Shown piece after piece: positions 37,456 through 46,885 of a DNA stretch of 64,000 nucleotides. This DNA comes from Pseudoalteromonas piratica (GTDB taxonomy: Bacteria > Pseudomonadota > Gammaproteobacteria > Enterobacterales > Alteromonadaceae). How positions within the stretch are numbered: position 1 is the first letter of the stretch; the number at the start of each line of letters is the position of its first letter. Where the stretch lies: positions 1,446,001 through 1,510,000 of the forward strand of contig NZ_CP009888.1 of NCBI RefSeq assembly GCF_000788395.1, read 5' to 3'. A program made the translations under genes and the position numbers. The notes beneath the pieces were generated by a model. That model did not search any database. It was not told the origin of the DNA and saw nothing but the letters and a program-made list of their open reading frames with translations.

Positions 37456-38523
37456 ATGATTGGCTTTATGAAAATCACGCAACCTGAAAAAATTAACGAG
37501 TACTACCAAGCATTGGTAGATAAAAACAGTCAATATCTTGGCTGTTTTTATGCCTGTGTGACCAGCACGCAGATTTTTTGTATCGCAACTTGCAGTGCGC
37601 GCAAACCAAAAAAAGAAAATGTTGAGTTTTGCTCAGAGGTAAAAGATGCCCTTGATGCGGGCTTTCGCCCGTGCAAAGTATGTAAGCCAACACAAAATGC
37701 CCATTCAATGCCAGAGCCAGTGGCTACAGCATTAAAATTGCTAGCGCAAAAAGGCCAAGAAAAGCTTTCAGACTACCATTTGAAAGAGGCTGGAATTCAG
37801 CCTGAACTGGTAAGACGTTGGTTTAAAAAACACTATGGCATGACGTTTCAAGCCTATCAGCGCATGGTGCGTATAAATACCGCTTATCAAGAAATTCAAA
37901 ATGGCAAACAGCTGATTGATTCAGCGCTTGATTCAGGTTTTAACTCGTTAAGTGGCTTTGCCTATACATTTAAAAAAGCCACAGGCCTTAATCCGAGCAA
38001 AAGTAAAGATAAGCAAGTTATCTTAATTGCGCGCCACACTACACCGATTGGACCAATGTTTATATGCGCAACTAATAATGGCGTTTGTTTGGTTGAGTTT
38101 GTTGATAGACGCATGCTGGAGACAGAATTTAACGAGTTACAAAAGCGCTTGAATGCAGTGATTTTACAAGGTGAAAATGAACATATTAAACAGTGTAAGT
38201 TTGAGTTGAATGAATATTTTGCAGGCACGCGAAAAGAGTTTAATGTGGCACTCGAACTGCCAGGCACTGAATTCCAGCAAGGGGTTTGGCAAGGCCTGCA
38301 AACTATTCCATTTGGTGAAACACGTAGTTATTCAGAACAAGCTTCTGCACTAAACAACGCCAAAGCGGTGCGTGCTGTGGCAACTGCAAATGGTATGAAC
38401 CGCGTTGCGATTATTGTACCGTGTCATCGTGTGATTGGTAAGGATGGGTCACTTACTGGTTATGGTGGTGGTTTAGCGCGAAAAGCCTGGTTACTCGAGC
38501 ATGAAGGCGTAATAAGCTGCTAA
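37456..38523 (+). CDS. ada: Ada: methyl-DNA repair protein and transcriptional activator
   Basis: A 355-residue Ada. The N-terminal zinc domain has cysteines 42 and 46 (FCIATCSARKPKKENVEF) and 73 and 76 (GFRPCKVCKP); one of these takes methyl groups from phosphotriesters. An AraC-type helix-turn-helix domain covers about 88-180 (ELVRRWFKKHYGMTFQAYQR). The C-terminal O6-methylguanine methyltransferase has the acceptor Cys323 in IIVPCHRVIG. All catalytic residues are intact. The first ATG at 37456 is used; an ATG at 37468 is possible. In E. coli methylated Ada activates its own gene. No alkB follows. Confidence 0.95.
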   Translation: MIGFMKITQPEKINEYYQALVDKNSQYLGCFYACVTSTQIFCIATCSARKPKKENVEFCSEVKDALDAGFRPCKVCKPTQNAHSMPEPVATALKLLAQKGQEKLSDYHLKEAGIQPELVRRWFKKHYGMTFQAYQRMVRINTAYQEIQNGKQLIDSALDSGFNSLSGFAYTFKKATGLNPSKSKDKQVILIARHTTPIGPMFICATNNGVCLVEFVDRRMLETEFNELQKRLNAVILQGENEHIKQCKFELNEYFAGTRKEFNVALELPGTEFQQGVWQGLQTIPFGETRSYSEQASALNNAKAVRAVATANGMNRVAIIVPCHRVIGKDGSLTGYGGGLARKAWLLEHEGVISC

Positions 38524-38542
38524 TTTTATTTAATTAGCAGCT
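38515..38542. terminator. Bidirectional hairpin spanning the stop codons of ada and TPR paralogue B
   Basis: An 11-bp stem AGCTGCTAATT / AATTAGCAGCT with a TTATTT loop overlaps the ada TAA (38521-38523) and the opposite-strand stop (38526-38528). The two genes end 2 bp apart. Confidence 0.6.
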
Positions 38543-39491
38543 GAGTTTGTAATTGTAAATATCGCTCTTTGTGCAGTCTAGGCACACTGTTCGGTAAGAT
38601 TTTATTAAAATGTTCCGTTGCGAGCTTTTTATTTTCTAATGCCAGACCCATTTCAGCTAGGTTTATTTGCAACCTAGCAAAGCTTGCTTGATTTTGCTTA
38701 GGGGCTTTTGTAGCAAGAGCTTTTTGGTAACTGTTGTAGGCAGCTTGATAGTCTTTATTTGCTTTTTGACTAAAAGCCAAACCACCATAAGCTATTTTTA
38801 TTTTTTGTGGGTCGTTCGTTTGATGCGCAGCATAGAGCGCCTTTTGCCAAGACGTGGTTTGTTTATCTAAATCGCCTAATGCGATATAGGTTTGCGCAAG
38901 GTTACCGTAAAGCTCAAAATTAAAATGCGGATCTTGCCGTTTAGCAAATTGACGTTGGGTTTTCTGCAATAGCTTAAGCGCATTTTCTGGATCACCAAAT
39001 ACATGGTATAGGTTTGCTATTTCCACAATTCGGTAGGGGTCTTGAAAGGCATCAAAGTGTTCTTTTAGAATTTTCTTAGTTTTAAATGCAACTTCTTTAG
39101 CAAGCACTTTCTGGCCGGTATAGTTCAAAGCTTTAGCATGGTAAAAATAGATTTGCGCTTTAAACACGCTAGGTAACTCAGTCTGTGCTAGCAAAGGCGT
39201 GGTAATTTTCAATGTCTCTAAAAACAGCTGATGGTCGTAGTAAAAGTCGAGTTGATACGAGCTGACTTTATACCACTGAGTGCTCAAAGGGGTTATGTTT
39301 GCGAGTGAGTCTTTTAAATATAAATCGCACTGTTCAAACGAGCGAAGGTGACAGAATTGCTCGTGATCACTGTAAGTTTCGGCTGCAAAAATAACAGGAC
39401 TTATAAACAGCGCTAAACTTGAAATAAAACGAGCGGTGTAGATTTTTAATCGAGAGTTCATTCTAAAATTGGATAATAAAATGCGGTGCAA
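38526..39491 (-). CDS. Secreted TPR-repeat protein (paralogue B)
   Basis: A 321-residue protein with a hydrophobic N-terminal export signal (about 18-36, ending IFAAE) and TPR-like helices throughout, including FELYGNLAQTYIALGDLDKQ and IAYGGLAFSQKANKDYQAAY. Two cysteines near the mature N-terminus (QFCHLRSFEQC) match the pair in paralogue A at 33898-34827. The two copies sit on the same strand on either side of the GH63-like and ada genes, suggesting an old duplication. A small basic tail is absent. Function unknown; probably periplasmic. Confidence 0.78.
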   Translation of the reverse strand: MHRILLSNFRMNSRLKIYTARFISSLALFISPVIFAAETYSDHEQFCHLRSFEQCDLYLKDSLANITPLSTQWYKVSSYQLDFYYDHQLFLETLKITTPLLAQTELPSVFKAQIYFYHAKALNYTGQKVLAKEVAFKTKKILKEHFDAFQDPYRIVEIANLYHVFGDPENALKLLQKTQRQFAKRQDPHFNFELYGNLAQTYIALGDLDKQTTSWQKALYAAHQTNDPQKIKIAYGGLAFSQKANKDYQAAYNSYQKALATKAPKQNQASFARLQINLAEMGLALENKKLATEHFNKILPNSVPRLHKERYLQLQTQLLIK

Positions 39492-39514
39492 TAAATTAAC
39501 ACCGCATAATTAAG

Positions 39515-40744
39515 TTACTTCTTTTTCGCTTTTTTCTTGGCTTTCTTTTTCGCCTTCATTTTCTCCGGATCTTTTTTCTTCTTCGCCGGTAGTTTAGCTT
39601 CTTTGTGTTTTGGCTCTAGGCCTTTAATTGTACGGCGTTTAAGTTTTTGCTCTGTGTAGCGCTCAACTTTTGCCAAAATTTCCACATCATGGGCTTCGAT
39701 AAATGAAATCGCTGTGCCTTTTTTACCCGCGCGACCGGTGCGACCAATACGGTGTACGTAAATGTCGGCAGTGCGCGGCATATCAAAGTTAATTACGTGG
39801 CTAATATCAGCCACATCAATACCACGTGCGGCCACGTCGGTCGCAATGAGTACCTTAGTGCGGCCAGTATCAAAGCTTTTTAGTGCTGCTAGGCGTTTAT
39901 CCTGAGGCATTTCACCACGCAGCCACGTGGTTTTAATGTCTTTCGCGAATAGCTCACCAACTAGCTGCTCTAAACGTTCACGTGTTTTAACGAATACAAT
40001 GGCCTTTTCAACGTCTTCCGATTTTAAAATCGCTTCTAGTTGCTCCACTTTATGTTCGCGGTTATCTGATAAATGCACCCACTGATGGATTTTGCCTTTT
40101 TCACGACGCGATGGGGTTGCTTCAAGTAACGCTGGATCATTTAGAATGCGCTCTGCAAATAGCTCAACGCTGTCGCCCTCTAGTGTGGCTGAGAATAAAA
40201 AGCATTGCTTACGGTTTTTAGCTTCGTCGCAAATACGCAGCATTTCTTTACGAAAACCCATGTCTAACATGCGGTCTGCTTCATCAAGAATAAGCACTTC
40301 AACATCTTCTGCGTGGAAGTTTTCTGAATTTAAGTAATCCATTAAACGACCAGGTGTAGCAATCAGAATATCGTTATTTTTTTCAAAAATTTCTTTATGG
40401 CTACCGTAGTTAATACCACCTGTTACTACACCAATTTTAAGGTGAGTTTGCGCGGCTAGGGTATTTGCTTGTTCATACACTTGATAGGCTAGTTCACGTG
40501 TTGGTGTCATTATGAGTACGCGCGCAAAACCTGGATTACGTCTTGGGAAATCAATCAGATATTGCATTGCACCAAGTAAAAACGCTGCGGTTTTACCTGT
40601 ACCGGTTGGTGAACTTGCTAAAATATCGCGACCTTTCATCGCTGCAGGAATAGCGAGCGATTGAATGCTAGTCGGTTTATCAAAACCCATTTTTTCAATG
40701 GCGTTTAATAATTTGGGATCAAGATCTAGGTCAGCAAAGTGCAT
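39515..40744 (-). CDS. srmB: DEAD-box ATP-dependent RNA helicase SrmB
   Basis: RNA helicase that in E. coli assists early 50S subunit assembly. It is 409 residues. Motifs in order: Q motif GFDKPTSIQ, motif I SPTGTGKTAA, PTRELA, TPGRLMD, II LDEADRM, III FSATLE, V ATDVAARGID, VI HRIGRTGRAG. The C-terminal tail is lysine- and alanine-rich from about residue 370, as is common for RNA-binding tails. The assignment to SrmB rather than RhlE or DbpA rests on the divergent trmN neighbour, as in E. coli, and on length. Confidence 0.88.
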   Translation of the reverse strand: MHFADLDLDPKLLNAIEKMGFDKPTSIQSLAIPAAMKGRDILASSPTGTGKTAAFLLGAMQYLIDFPRRNPGFARVLIMTPTRELAYQVYEQANTLAAQTHLKIGVVTGGINYGSHKEIFEKNNDILIATPGRLMDYLNSENFHAEDVEVLILDEADRMLDMGFRKEMLRICDEAKNRKQCFLFSATLEGDSVELFAERILNDPALLEATPSRREKGKIHQWVHLSDNREHKVEQLEAILKSEDVEKAIVFVKTRERLEQLVGELFAKDIKTTWLRGEMPQDKRLAALKSFDTGRTKVLIATDVAARGIDVADISHVINFDMPRTADIYVHRIGRTGRAGKKGTAISFIEAHDVEILAKVERYTEQKLKRRTIKGLEPKHKEAKLPAKKKKDPEKMKAKKKAKKKAKKK

Positions 40745-40820
40745 AAGGAAATAAACATAAAGGAAAATTAGCTGTATTATACACCGAATGAGGCAATAGG
40801 GCAGAGGGCATTTTACCGCA

Positions 40821-41525
40821 ATGTCGGGTTTTACGTTTAAGCAGTTTCATATTAACCACGATAAATGTGCGATGAAAGTGGGCACTGATGGCATTTTGTT
40901 GGGCGCTTGGGCACCTCTTGAAGGCGCAAATAAAGCATTAGATATTGGCACAGGTACGGGGCTAATTGCCTTAATGCTTAAGCAGCGTGCGCCTAGTTTA
41001 GTTATCACAGCTGTTGAAATTGATAATGATGCATTTTTACAAGCGAAAGAGAATATTTCAGCTTCACCTTGGCAAGATATAGGCGTGTGGCAAGGGAATA
41101 TCAAAGAATTTCATAAAGATACAGCATTTGATCTGATAGTTTCAAACCCGCCATTTTTTAATGACTCACTTAAAAGCGACAATGCACAGCGCATGACGGC
41201 ACGTCATACGGATGGTTTATCGTTTGACAGTTTATGTGCTAAAGCGGCAAGTTTATTAAGCGAAAAGGGTCGGTTTTGTGTGGTATTGCCTACAACCGAG
41301 TTAAGCCGATTTGAAAGTGCCGCAGATAACGCTAATTTGAAAATTACAAAAAAGCAGTGGGTATTCACTAGCAAAAAGAAAGCAGCAAAACGGGTATTAA
41401 TGTGTTTGGCGCATAAAAATGAGTTGCAAGCCTTGGTTGAAGAAGAATTGGTTATTCATGCTGAGAGTGGGGAGTACAGCACAGCGTATAAACAACTGTG
41501 CCGTGATTTCTATTTGAACTTTTGA
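40821..41525 (+). CDS. trmN: tRNA1(Val) (adenine(37)-N6)-methyltransferase
   Basis: SAM-dependent methyltransferase that modifies A37 of tRNA1-Val (E. coli YfiC/TrmN6). It is 234 residues (E. coli 245). FTFKQFHINHDKCAMKVGTD is the N-terminal signature, LDIGTGTGLIALMLKQR the SAM loop, and IVSNPPFFNDS the catalytic NPPF motif. The gene is divergent from srmB with 76 bp between the starts, the arrangement in E. coli, and convergent with fldB. Confidence 0.93.
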   Translation: MSGFTFKQFHINHDKCAMKVGTDGILLGAWAPLEGANKALDIGTGTGLIALMLKQRAPSLVITAVEIDNDAFLQAKENISASPWQDIGVWQGNIKEFHKDTAFDLIVSNPPFFNDSLKSDNAQRMTARHTDGLSFDSLCAKAASLLSEKGRFCVVLPTTELSRFESAADNANLKITKKQWVFTSKKKAAKRVLMCLAHKNELQALVEEELVIHAESGEYSTAYKQLCRDFYLNF

Positions 41526-41534
41526 GAAAAGAAG

Positions 41535-42056
41535 TTAAAGCGTTTCAGCGTATTCGGTCATTACTTGTTCAACCCAAGTAGCAATGCGTTCATCACTTTT
41601 CTCGTACTGACTGTCTTCATCCAGTGCCAAGCCAACAAACTGTGTGCCATCTTTGGTTAATGCTTTTGAGGCTTCAAACTCGTACTCTTCAGAGTTTGGC
41701 CAGTAGCCTAAAAAAGTCACGCCTTGTGGTTTAATTTTGTCGTGCAGCATGCCTAATGCATCTTGAAACCATTGACCATAGCCTTGTTGGTCGCCCATAC
41801 CAAAAAGTGCAATGGTTTTACCGCTTAGGTTAACTGACTCAATATCATCCCAAATTGATTCCCAATCTTCTTGTAACTCGCCAAAGTCCCAAGTAGAAAT
41901 ACCAAACATTAAGAAATCGAATTGTTCTGCGTTTTTCAGTGGCTCGTCTTTAATATTGTGAAGTGAAATGATGTCTTCACCGATAATTTGCTGAATTTTT
42001 TCTGCAGCCATCTCGGTGTAACAAGTTGTAGAACCAAAAAATAAACCAATTTTCAT
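41535..42056 (-). CDS. fldB: Flavodoxin FldB
   Basis: Long-chain flavodoxin, 173 residues, as E. coli FldB. The FMN phosphate loop is [12 protein letters not shown], the isoalloxazine loops are [15 protein letters not shown] and [18 protein letters not shown]. An electron carrier in the cytoplasm. The FldB subtype is supported by GSTTCYTE (FldA has GSDTGNTE) and by its place divergent from xerD, exactly as in E. coli. Confidence 0.93.
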   Translation of the reverse strand: MKIGLFFGSTTCYTEMAAEKIQQIIGEDIISLHNIKDEPLKNAEQFDFLMFGISTWDFGELQEDWESIWDDIESVNLSGKTIALFGMGDQQGYGQWFQDALGMLHDKIKPQGVTFLGYWPNSEEYEFEASKALTKDGTQFVGLALDEDSQYEKSDERIATWVEQVMTEYAETL

Positions 42057-42129
42057 ATTAAATTTGTGCGTTGCCGTGAGCTTGATATGATAGTCGCTAG
42101 TTTACCTTAACCTATGTGTTATTAATACA

Positions 42130-43035
42130 TTGACAGAAAAACAAACCCCAAGCGTTGAAAATAGCCAACATATAGAACAATTTTTAGATGCCCTTTGGTT
42201 AGAGCAAGGTTTAAGTGAAAATACCTTGGCAGCATATCGTAACGACTTAAACAAATTTGCAATTTATATTGCGAAAACACCGCTTTTTGAGGTTGATGAA
42301 GGCATTATTCTTGAATATTTAGCATATCGCCGAGAAAATGGTTTTACAGCACGAAGTACGGCTCGGGCGCAAAGCGCGTTAAAACGCTTTTATTTGTATT
42401 TTATTGGTTTGAAAAAACTCTCCAGCTCACCGCTTGCCCATATTGAACAGCCTAAGCTAGGCCAGTCATTACCTAAAACCCTAACAGAACAAGAAGTTGA
42501 AGCCTTGCTTGATGCGCCTAATCTTGAAGAGCCCATAGAGCTAAGAGATAAAGCCATGCTTGAACTGTTATACGCAACAGGGCTTCGCGTAAGTGAATTG
42601 GTTGGCCTGCGTATGGAACAAATTAATCTGCGCCAAGCTGTGGTATTTGTTAAAGGTAAAGGAAATAAAGAACGTTTAGTTCCAATGGGGGAAGTGGCGC
42701 TTGAGTATATTGAAGTGTTTATCAAGTTAGCACGTCCGCAATTAATTAAACACGCGACTGATTTTGTTTTTCCGTCAAAACGCGGCATTGGCATGACACG
42801 ACAGACCTTTTGGCATCGCATTAAGCACTATGCTATCGTCGCGAATATTCAGAGTGAATTATCACCGCATACTTTGCGTCATGCATTTGCCACACATTTG
42901 ATCAATCATGGTGCTGATTTACGTGTTGTACAAATGATGTTAGGCCATAGTGACTTATCGACCACACAGATTTATACTCATGTAGCAAAAGAAAGGTTAA
43001 AATCCATTCATCAGACGCATCATCCAAGAGCTTGA
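42130..43035 (+). CDS. xerD: Site-specific tyrosine recombinase XerD
   Basis: Recombinase that resolves chromosome dimers at dif with XerC, under FtsK control. It is 301 residues with a TTG start at 42130. The N-terminal core-binding domain is residues 10-100; the catalytic domain has Arg153 (ATGLRVSEL), Lys177 region (KGKGNKERLVP), His247 and Arg250 (SPHTLRHAFATH), His273 (LGHSDLSTTQ) and nucleophile Tyr282. All are present. It begins the xerD-dsbC-recJ-prfB-lysS run seen in E. coli. No adjacent gene cassette or attachment site suggests an integrase role. Confidence 0.96.
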   Translation: MTEKQTPSVENSQHIEQFLDALWLEQGLSENTLAAYRNDLNKFAIYIAKTPLFEVDEGIILEYLAYRRENGFTARSTARAQSALKRFYLYFIGLKKLSSSPLAHIEQPKLGQSLPKTLTEQEVEALLDAPNLEEPIELRDKAMLELLYATGLRVSELVGLRMEQINLRQAVVFVKGKGNKERLVPMGEVALEYIEVFIKLARPQLIKHATDFVFPSKRGIGMTRQTFWHRIKHYAIVANIQSELSPHTLRHAFATHLINHGADLRVVQMMLGHSDLSTTQIYTHVAKERLKSIHQTHHPRA

Positions 43036-43113
43036 TGACAAAATACGGAATTTTATGTGGCTTAATACGGTCTAAATATTTATAAGCCCCAGTATTTAAA
43101 AAAGAGATAGCAA

Positions 43114-43848
43114 ATGAAAAAACTAGCAATCGCAGCTGCTTTGTTGAGTGCGGCATTTAATATTTCAGCAAATGGTGTCGCAGCAGCGAGTGTTGATCCA
43201 ATCGAAGCGAAAATCATAGCGGAATTTGAAAAAATCGGTCTACAAGCAAGTGGTGTAGCAGAAACACCTGTAAAAGGTTTGTATGAAGTATTAACCAATC
43301 GCGGCGTGTTATATAGCACGGCTGATGGTAAGTATTTACTGCAAGGTACGTTACTTGATTTAGAAAATAAAGAAAACCTAACGGAAGTTGCACTGGGTAA
43401 TTTGCGTAAAGAAGGCGTTAAGCAATTTGCAGACTCGATGATCGTTTACCCAGCTAAAAACGAAAAACATAAAGTAACGATTTTTACTGATATTACCTGT
43501 GGTTATTGTCGTAAACTACACCGTGAGTTAGATGATTATCTTGATGCAGGCATTACGGTGCAATATCTTGCTTATCCACGTGCAGGTATACCAAGTAAAG
43601 GATTTGATGACTTACAAGACATTTGGTGTGCAAAAGATGCTGCTAAAGCACTTACTGATGCAAAAGCGGGTGATGATGTAGTGGATGTAGCTGCATGTGA
43701 TGCACCAGTGAAAGAACAATTTGAAATGGGTCAAAGTTTTGGTATTACGGGCACGCCAGCTATCATTTTAGAAGATGGCACGCTTATTCCTGGTTACCAG
43801 CCAGCGGCTCAGTTAAAGCAAATTCTTGAAAGTAGTACAAAAGGGTAA
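43114..43848 (+). CDS. dsbC: Thiol:disulfide isomerase DsbC
   Basis: Periplasmic disulfide isomerase that corrects wrong disulfides and is kept reduced by DsbD. It is 244 residues. The signal peptide (about 1-20) ends NISANGVAA; an N-terminal dimerisation domain follows to about 80; the thioredoxin domain has the CGYC active site at Cys129 and Cys132 and the cis-proline in GITGTPAIIL. A second cysteine pair (WCAKDA and ACDAPV) matches the structural disulfide of E. coli DsbC. Confidence 0.96.
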   Translation: MKKLAIAAALLSAAFNISANGVAAASVDPIEAKIIAEFEKIGLQASGVAETPVKGLYEVLTNRGVLYSTADGKYLLQGTLLDLENKENLTEVALGNLRKEGVKQFADSMIVYPAKNEKHKVTIFTDITCGYCRKLHRELDDYLDAGITVQYLAYPRAGIPSKGFDDLQDIWCAKDAAKALTDAKAGDDVVDVAACDAPVKEQFEMGQSFGITGTPAIILEDGTLIPGYQPAAQLKQILESSTKG

Positions 43849-43867
43849 CCTAACCAGTTTGTGAAAT

Positions 43868-43888
43868 AGGGCCGTTAAGGCCCTTTTT
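43868..43888 (+). terminator. Intrinsic terminator between dsbC and recJ
   Basis: GGGCC / GGCCC stem with a GTTAA loop and T5. recJ starts 26 bp later, so recJ transcription depends on read-through or its own promoter. Confidence 0.8.
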
Positions 43889-43913
43889 AGTCTGAGATTA
43901 TTAAAAACGGTTC

Positions 43914-45638
43914 ATGCAAAAAACAATTCAAACACGTGCCCGCGTTGATGACAGTTATCTAGACGCATCGCTTCACCCTGTTATTAAACAAATTTATGCC
44001 TCTCGTGGCATCAAAAACAATACTGAACTCGATAATGGCGCTGCGTCATTACTTGATTTTCGTTTATTGAAAGATATTGATGTTGCCGCAAATATTCTGA
44101 TTAATGGGCTGCAAAAACAAGCCAAAATTTTAATCGTCGGTGACTTTGATGCTGATGGTGCAACCAGTACTGCGGTGTTAATGGAAGGCCTGCCGATGTT
44201 TGGCTTTCAACATGTTGATTACTTAGTGCCAAACCGTTTTAATTTAGGTTATGGCCTAAGCCCGCAACTTGCAGAACAAGTAGTGCAAATTAAGCCGGAT
44301 ATTCTTATCACAGTTGATAACGGCATTTCCTGTTTGCAGGGTGTTGAGATTTGTAAGCAGGCGGGTATTCAAGTGATTGTAACCGATCACCATTTACAAG
44401 GTGAAAAGCTTCCCAACGCCGACGCAATTGTTAATCCAAACCGCTTTGATTGTCAGTTTCCATCAAAAGCATTGGCGGGATGCGGTGTTGCGTTTTACTT
44501 GCTGGTGGCACTTCGTCACACGTTGCGCGAGCAAAATTATTTTGAAAACTCCTGCTTAGCGCAACCTAATTTAGCGAGTCTTTTGGATATTGTTGCGCTG
44601 GGTACGGTGGCCGATGTGGTGCCGCTCGATGCTAATAACCGTACTTTGGTTTACCAAGGTTTGGCGCGTATTCGTGCAGGTCGTACTCGCCCCGGAATTT
44701 TAGCTTTGATTGAGGTTGCCAACCGTAATAGCTATCGCCTGCAAGCCAGCGACTTTGGCTTTGCTATTGCGCCAAGGCTTAATGCGGCAGGGCGCTTAGA
44801 TGATATGAGTTTAGGTATTGCTTGTTTACTGAGTCAGGATGGCAATCAGGCAAGACGCATTGCCGCGGAACTTGATGGATTAAACCAAGAACGCCGTGAA
44901 ATCGAGCAAAGTATGCAAGTTGAAGCTAACGCGGTGCTAGAACGCTTAGTGTCACAATCACAAGAAATTCCAGATGCAGTGTGTCTATATCAAGACGATT
45001 GGCACCAAGGTGTTATTGGTATTCTAGCGGGACGTTTAAAAGAGCAATATCACCGTCCCACTGTGATTTTTGCACAGGGTGAAAATGGTGAAATAAAAGG
45101 CAGTTGCCGCTCTATTCCAGGACTGCATATGCGTGATTTGTTAGAGTCAATTTCAACAAAATACCCCGATTTAATTTTAAAATTTGGTGGTCACGCAATG
45201 GCGGCAGGGTTATCGATTTTAGAAAGTGACTTTGCACGCTTTAAGCAAGTTTACACAGACGCGGTAGCAAACACGCTGGCAGAAGAAGATAAGCACGCTG
45301 TGATATTAACCGATGGTAATTTGCCAGCTGATTGTTTTAACTTGAATTTTGCTAACCAACTTAAGCAAGCTGGCCCGTTTGGACAGAGCTTTGCTGAGCC
45401 ATTATTCGACGATGTTTTTTATGTTATTCAACAGCGTATGGTGGGTGAGAAGCATTTAAAATTAGTATTGCGCCATGCTTCAGGTTTAGATGTTGACGCG
45501 ATTGCTTTTAATGTTGATTTAAGAGCGTGGCCAAATACCGCAGCTGAAAAAGTACGTTTAGCCTATCAGCTTGATATTAATGAGTTTAGAGGTAAGTTTT
45601 CGCTGCAATTATTGGTCAGTGAAATACAATTAGCATAG
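43914..45638 (+). CDS. recJ: Single-stranded-DNA-specific exonuclease RecJ
   Basis: 5'-3' ssDNA exonuclease in recombinational, mismatch and base-excision repair. It is 574 residues (E. coli 577). DHH-superfamily motifs: VGDFDADGATST (77-82 core), TVDNGISC, TDHHLQG (Asp158-His159-His160), ALGTVADVVPL; DHHA1 domain with GSCRSIPGLHMRDLL and KFGGHAMAAGLSI. The C-terminal OB-fold ends at 574. The order dsbC-recJ-prfB matches E. coli. Confidence 0.96.
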   Translation: MQKTIQTRARVDDSYLDASLHPVIKQIYASRGIKNNTELDNGAASLLDFRLLKDIDVAANILINGLQKQAKILIVGDFDADGATSTAVLMEGLPMFGFQHVDYLVPNRFNLGYGLSPQLAEQVVQIKPDILITVDNGISCLQGVEICKQAGIQVIVTDHHLQGEKLPNADAIVNPNRFDCQFPSKALAGCGVAFYLLVALRHTLREQNYFENSCLAQPNLASLLDIVALGTVADVVPLDANNRTLVYQGLARIRAGRTRPGILALIEVANRNSYRLQASDFGFAIAPRLNAAGRLDDMSLGIACLLSQDGNQARRIAAELDGLNQERREIEQSMQVEANAVLERLVSQSQEIPDAVCLYQDDWHQGVIGILAGRLKEQYHRPTVIFAQGENGEIKGSCRSIPGLHMRDLLESISTKYPDLILKFGGHAMAAGLSILESDFARFKQVYTDAVANTLAEEDKHAVILTDGNLPADCFNLNFANQLKQAGPFGQSFAEPLFDDVFYVIQQRMVGEKHLKLVLRHASGLDVDAIAFNVDLRAWPNTAAEKVRLAYQLDINEFRGKFSLQLLVSEIQLA

Positions 45639-45660
45639 ATAAGAAATATTTATGCGAAAA

Positions 45661-45693
45661 AATGGTTTTGAATCTAATCAAAACCATTTTTTT
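45661..45693 (+). terminator. Intrinsic terminator after recJ
   Basis: A 10-bp stem AATGGTTTTG / CAAAACCATT with an 8-nt loop and a run of T. It separates recJ from prfB. Confidence 0.8.
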
Positions 45694-45758
45694 TTGCTAA
45701 AATTCCCGCCTTTGATTATTGCCAAGAATTAAGGCAAAACACCAGTTGGAGTGATGTA

Positions 45759-46857
45759 ATGTTTGAAGTGAATCCTGTGATTAATCAAATCAAGGAAATT
45801 CGCGAGCGCACCGACCAACTTAGGGGGTATCTTTGACTACCCTCTAAAGAAAGAGCGGTTAGAAGAAGTTAATGCCGAATTAGAAGATTCTGCGGTTTGG
45901 AATGAACCAGAAAAAGCGCAGGCGTTAGGTCGTGAAAAATCGAGCTTAGAAGCGATTGTTGACACGATTGATACCTTAGACCAAGGTGCAGAAGATGTTG
46001 AAGGCTTAGTCGAGCTTGCTGTTGAAGCAGAAGATGAAGACACCTTTGCAGAAGCTGAAGCTGAACTCGAAGAATTAATGAAGCAGCTTGATAAGCTTGA
46101 ATTCCGTCGAATGTTCTCTGGTGAGCAAGATGGTAACGATGCCTATATCGACCTGCAGTCAGGTTCAGGCGGCACTGAAGCACAAGACTGGTGTAATATG
46201 CTGCTGCGTATGTATTTACGTTGGGCAGAAGCAAAAGGCTTTAAAGCGGAAATCGTTGAAGCAACTGATGGTGATGTTGCAGGTATTAAAGGTGCAACGG
46301 TTCGTGTTTCAGGTGAGTATGCTTATGGTTGGTTACGCACCGAAACAGGTGTACACCGCTTAGTACGTAAAAGCCCGTTTGACTCAACAGGTCGCCGTCA
46401 TACATCATTTGCTTCGGCGTTTGTTTATCCTGAAGTGGATGACAATATTGAAATTGATATTAACCCAGCCGATTTACGTATTGACGTATATCGTGCATCG
46501 GGTGCTGGTGGTCAGCACGTTAACCGTACAGAATCTGCGGTACGTATTACTCACTTACCAACCAACACGGTAGTGCAGTGTCAAAATGACCGTTCGCAAC
46601 ACAAAAACAAAGCACAGGCGATGAAGCAGTTAAAAGCAAAATTGTTTGAGCTTGAAATGCATAAACAGAATGCTGAAAAGCAGTCTCAAGAAGATGCAAA
46701 ATCGGATATTGGTTGGGGTAGCCAAATTCGTTCTTACGTACTTGATGATTCTCGTATCAAAGATTTACGTACAGGGGTTGAAAACCGTAATACTCAAGCC
46801 GTATTAGACGGCGATTTAGATAAGTTTATCGAAGCCAGCCTGAAATCTGGCCTTTAA
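45759..46857 (+). CDS. prfB: Peptide chain release factor 2 (programmed +1 frameshift)
   Basis: RF2 ends translation at UGA and UAA. A 25-codon first frame starts at the ATG at 45759 and ends at TGA 45834-45836; the rest continues in the +1 frame from GAC at 45835 to 46857. The joined product is 365 residues, exactly the E. coli length. The SPF recognition motif is in [14 protein letters not shown] and the catalytic GGQ in [14 protein letters not shown]. It is followed 28 bp later by lysS, as in E. coli. Not a pseudogene. Confidence 0.97.
45822..45837 (+). promoter_or_regulatory. Programmed +1 frameshift site in prfB
   Basis: AGGGGG (45822-45827) acts as an internal Shine-Dalgarno, followed by TAT and the slippery CTT-TGA-C. 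Slow reading of the UGA when RF2 is scarce lets the ribosome slip one base at CTT. This is the conserved autoregulatory signal of RF2 genes. Confidence 0.95.
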
Positions 46858-46885
46858 TTTAAACCAAGCAACTTAGAGCTATAAC

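Noticed and set aside
42130..43035. Tyrosine recombinase as a sign of a mobile element or integron.
   Set aside because: It is the housekeeping XerD in its conserved place beside fldB, dsbC and recJ; no attachment sites, cassettes or phage genes are near.
46078..46857. A separate shorter release-factor gene starting at 46078, making prfB look broken.
   Set aside because: The frame is continuous with the segment from 45835 and joins the first 25 codons through the known RF2 +1 frameshift signal.
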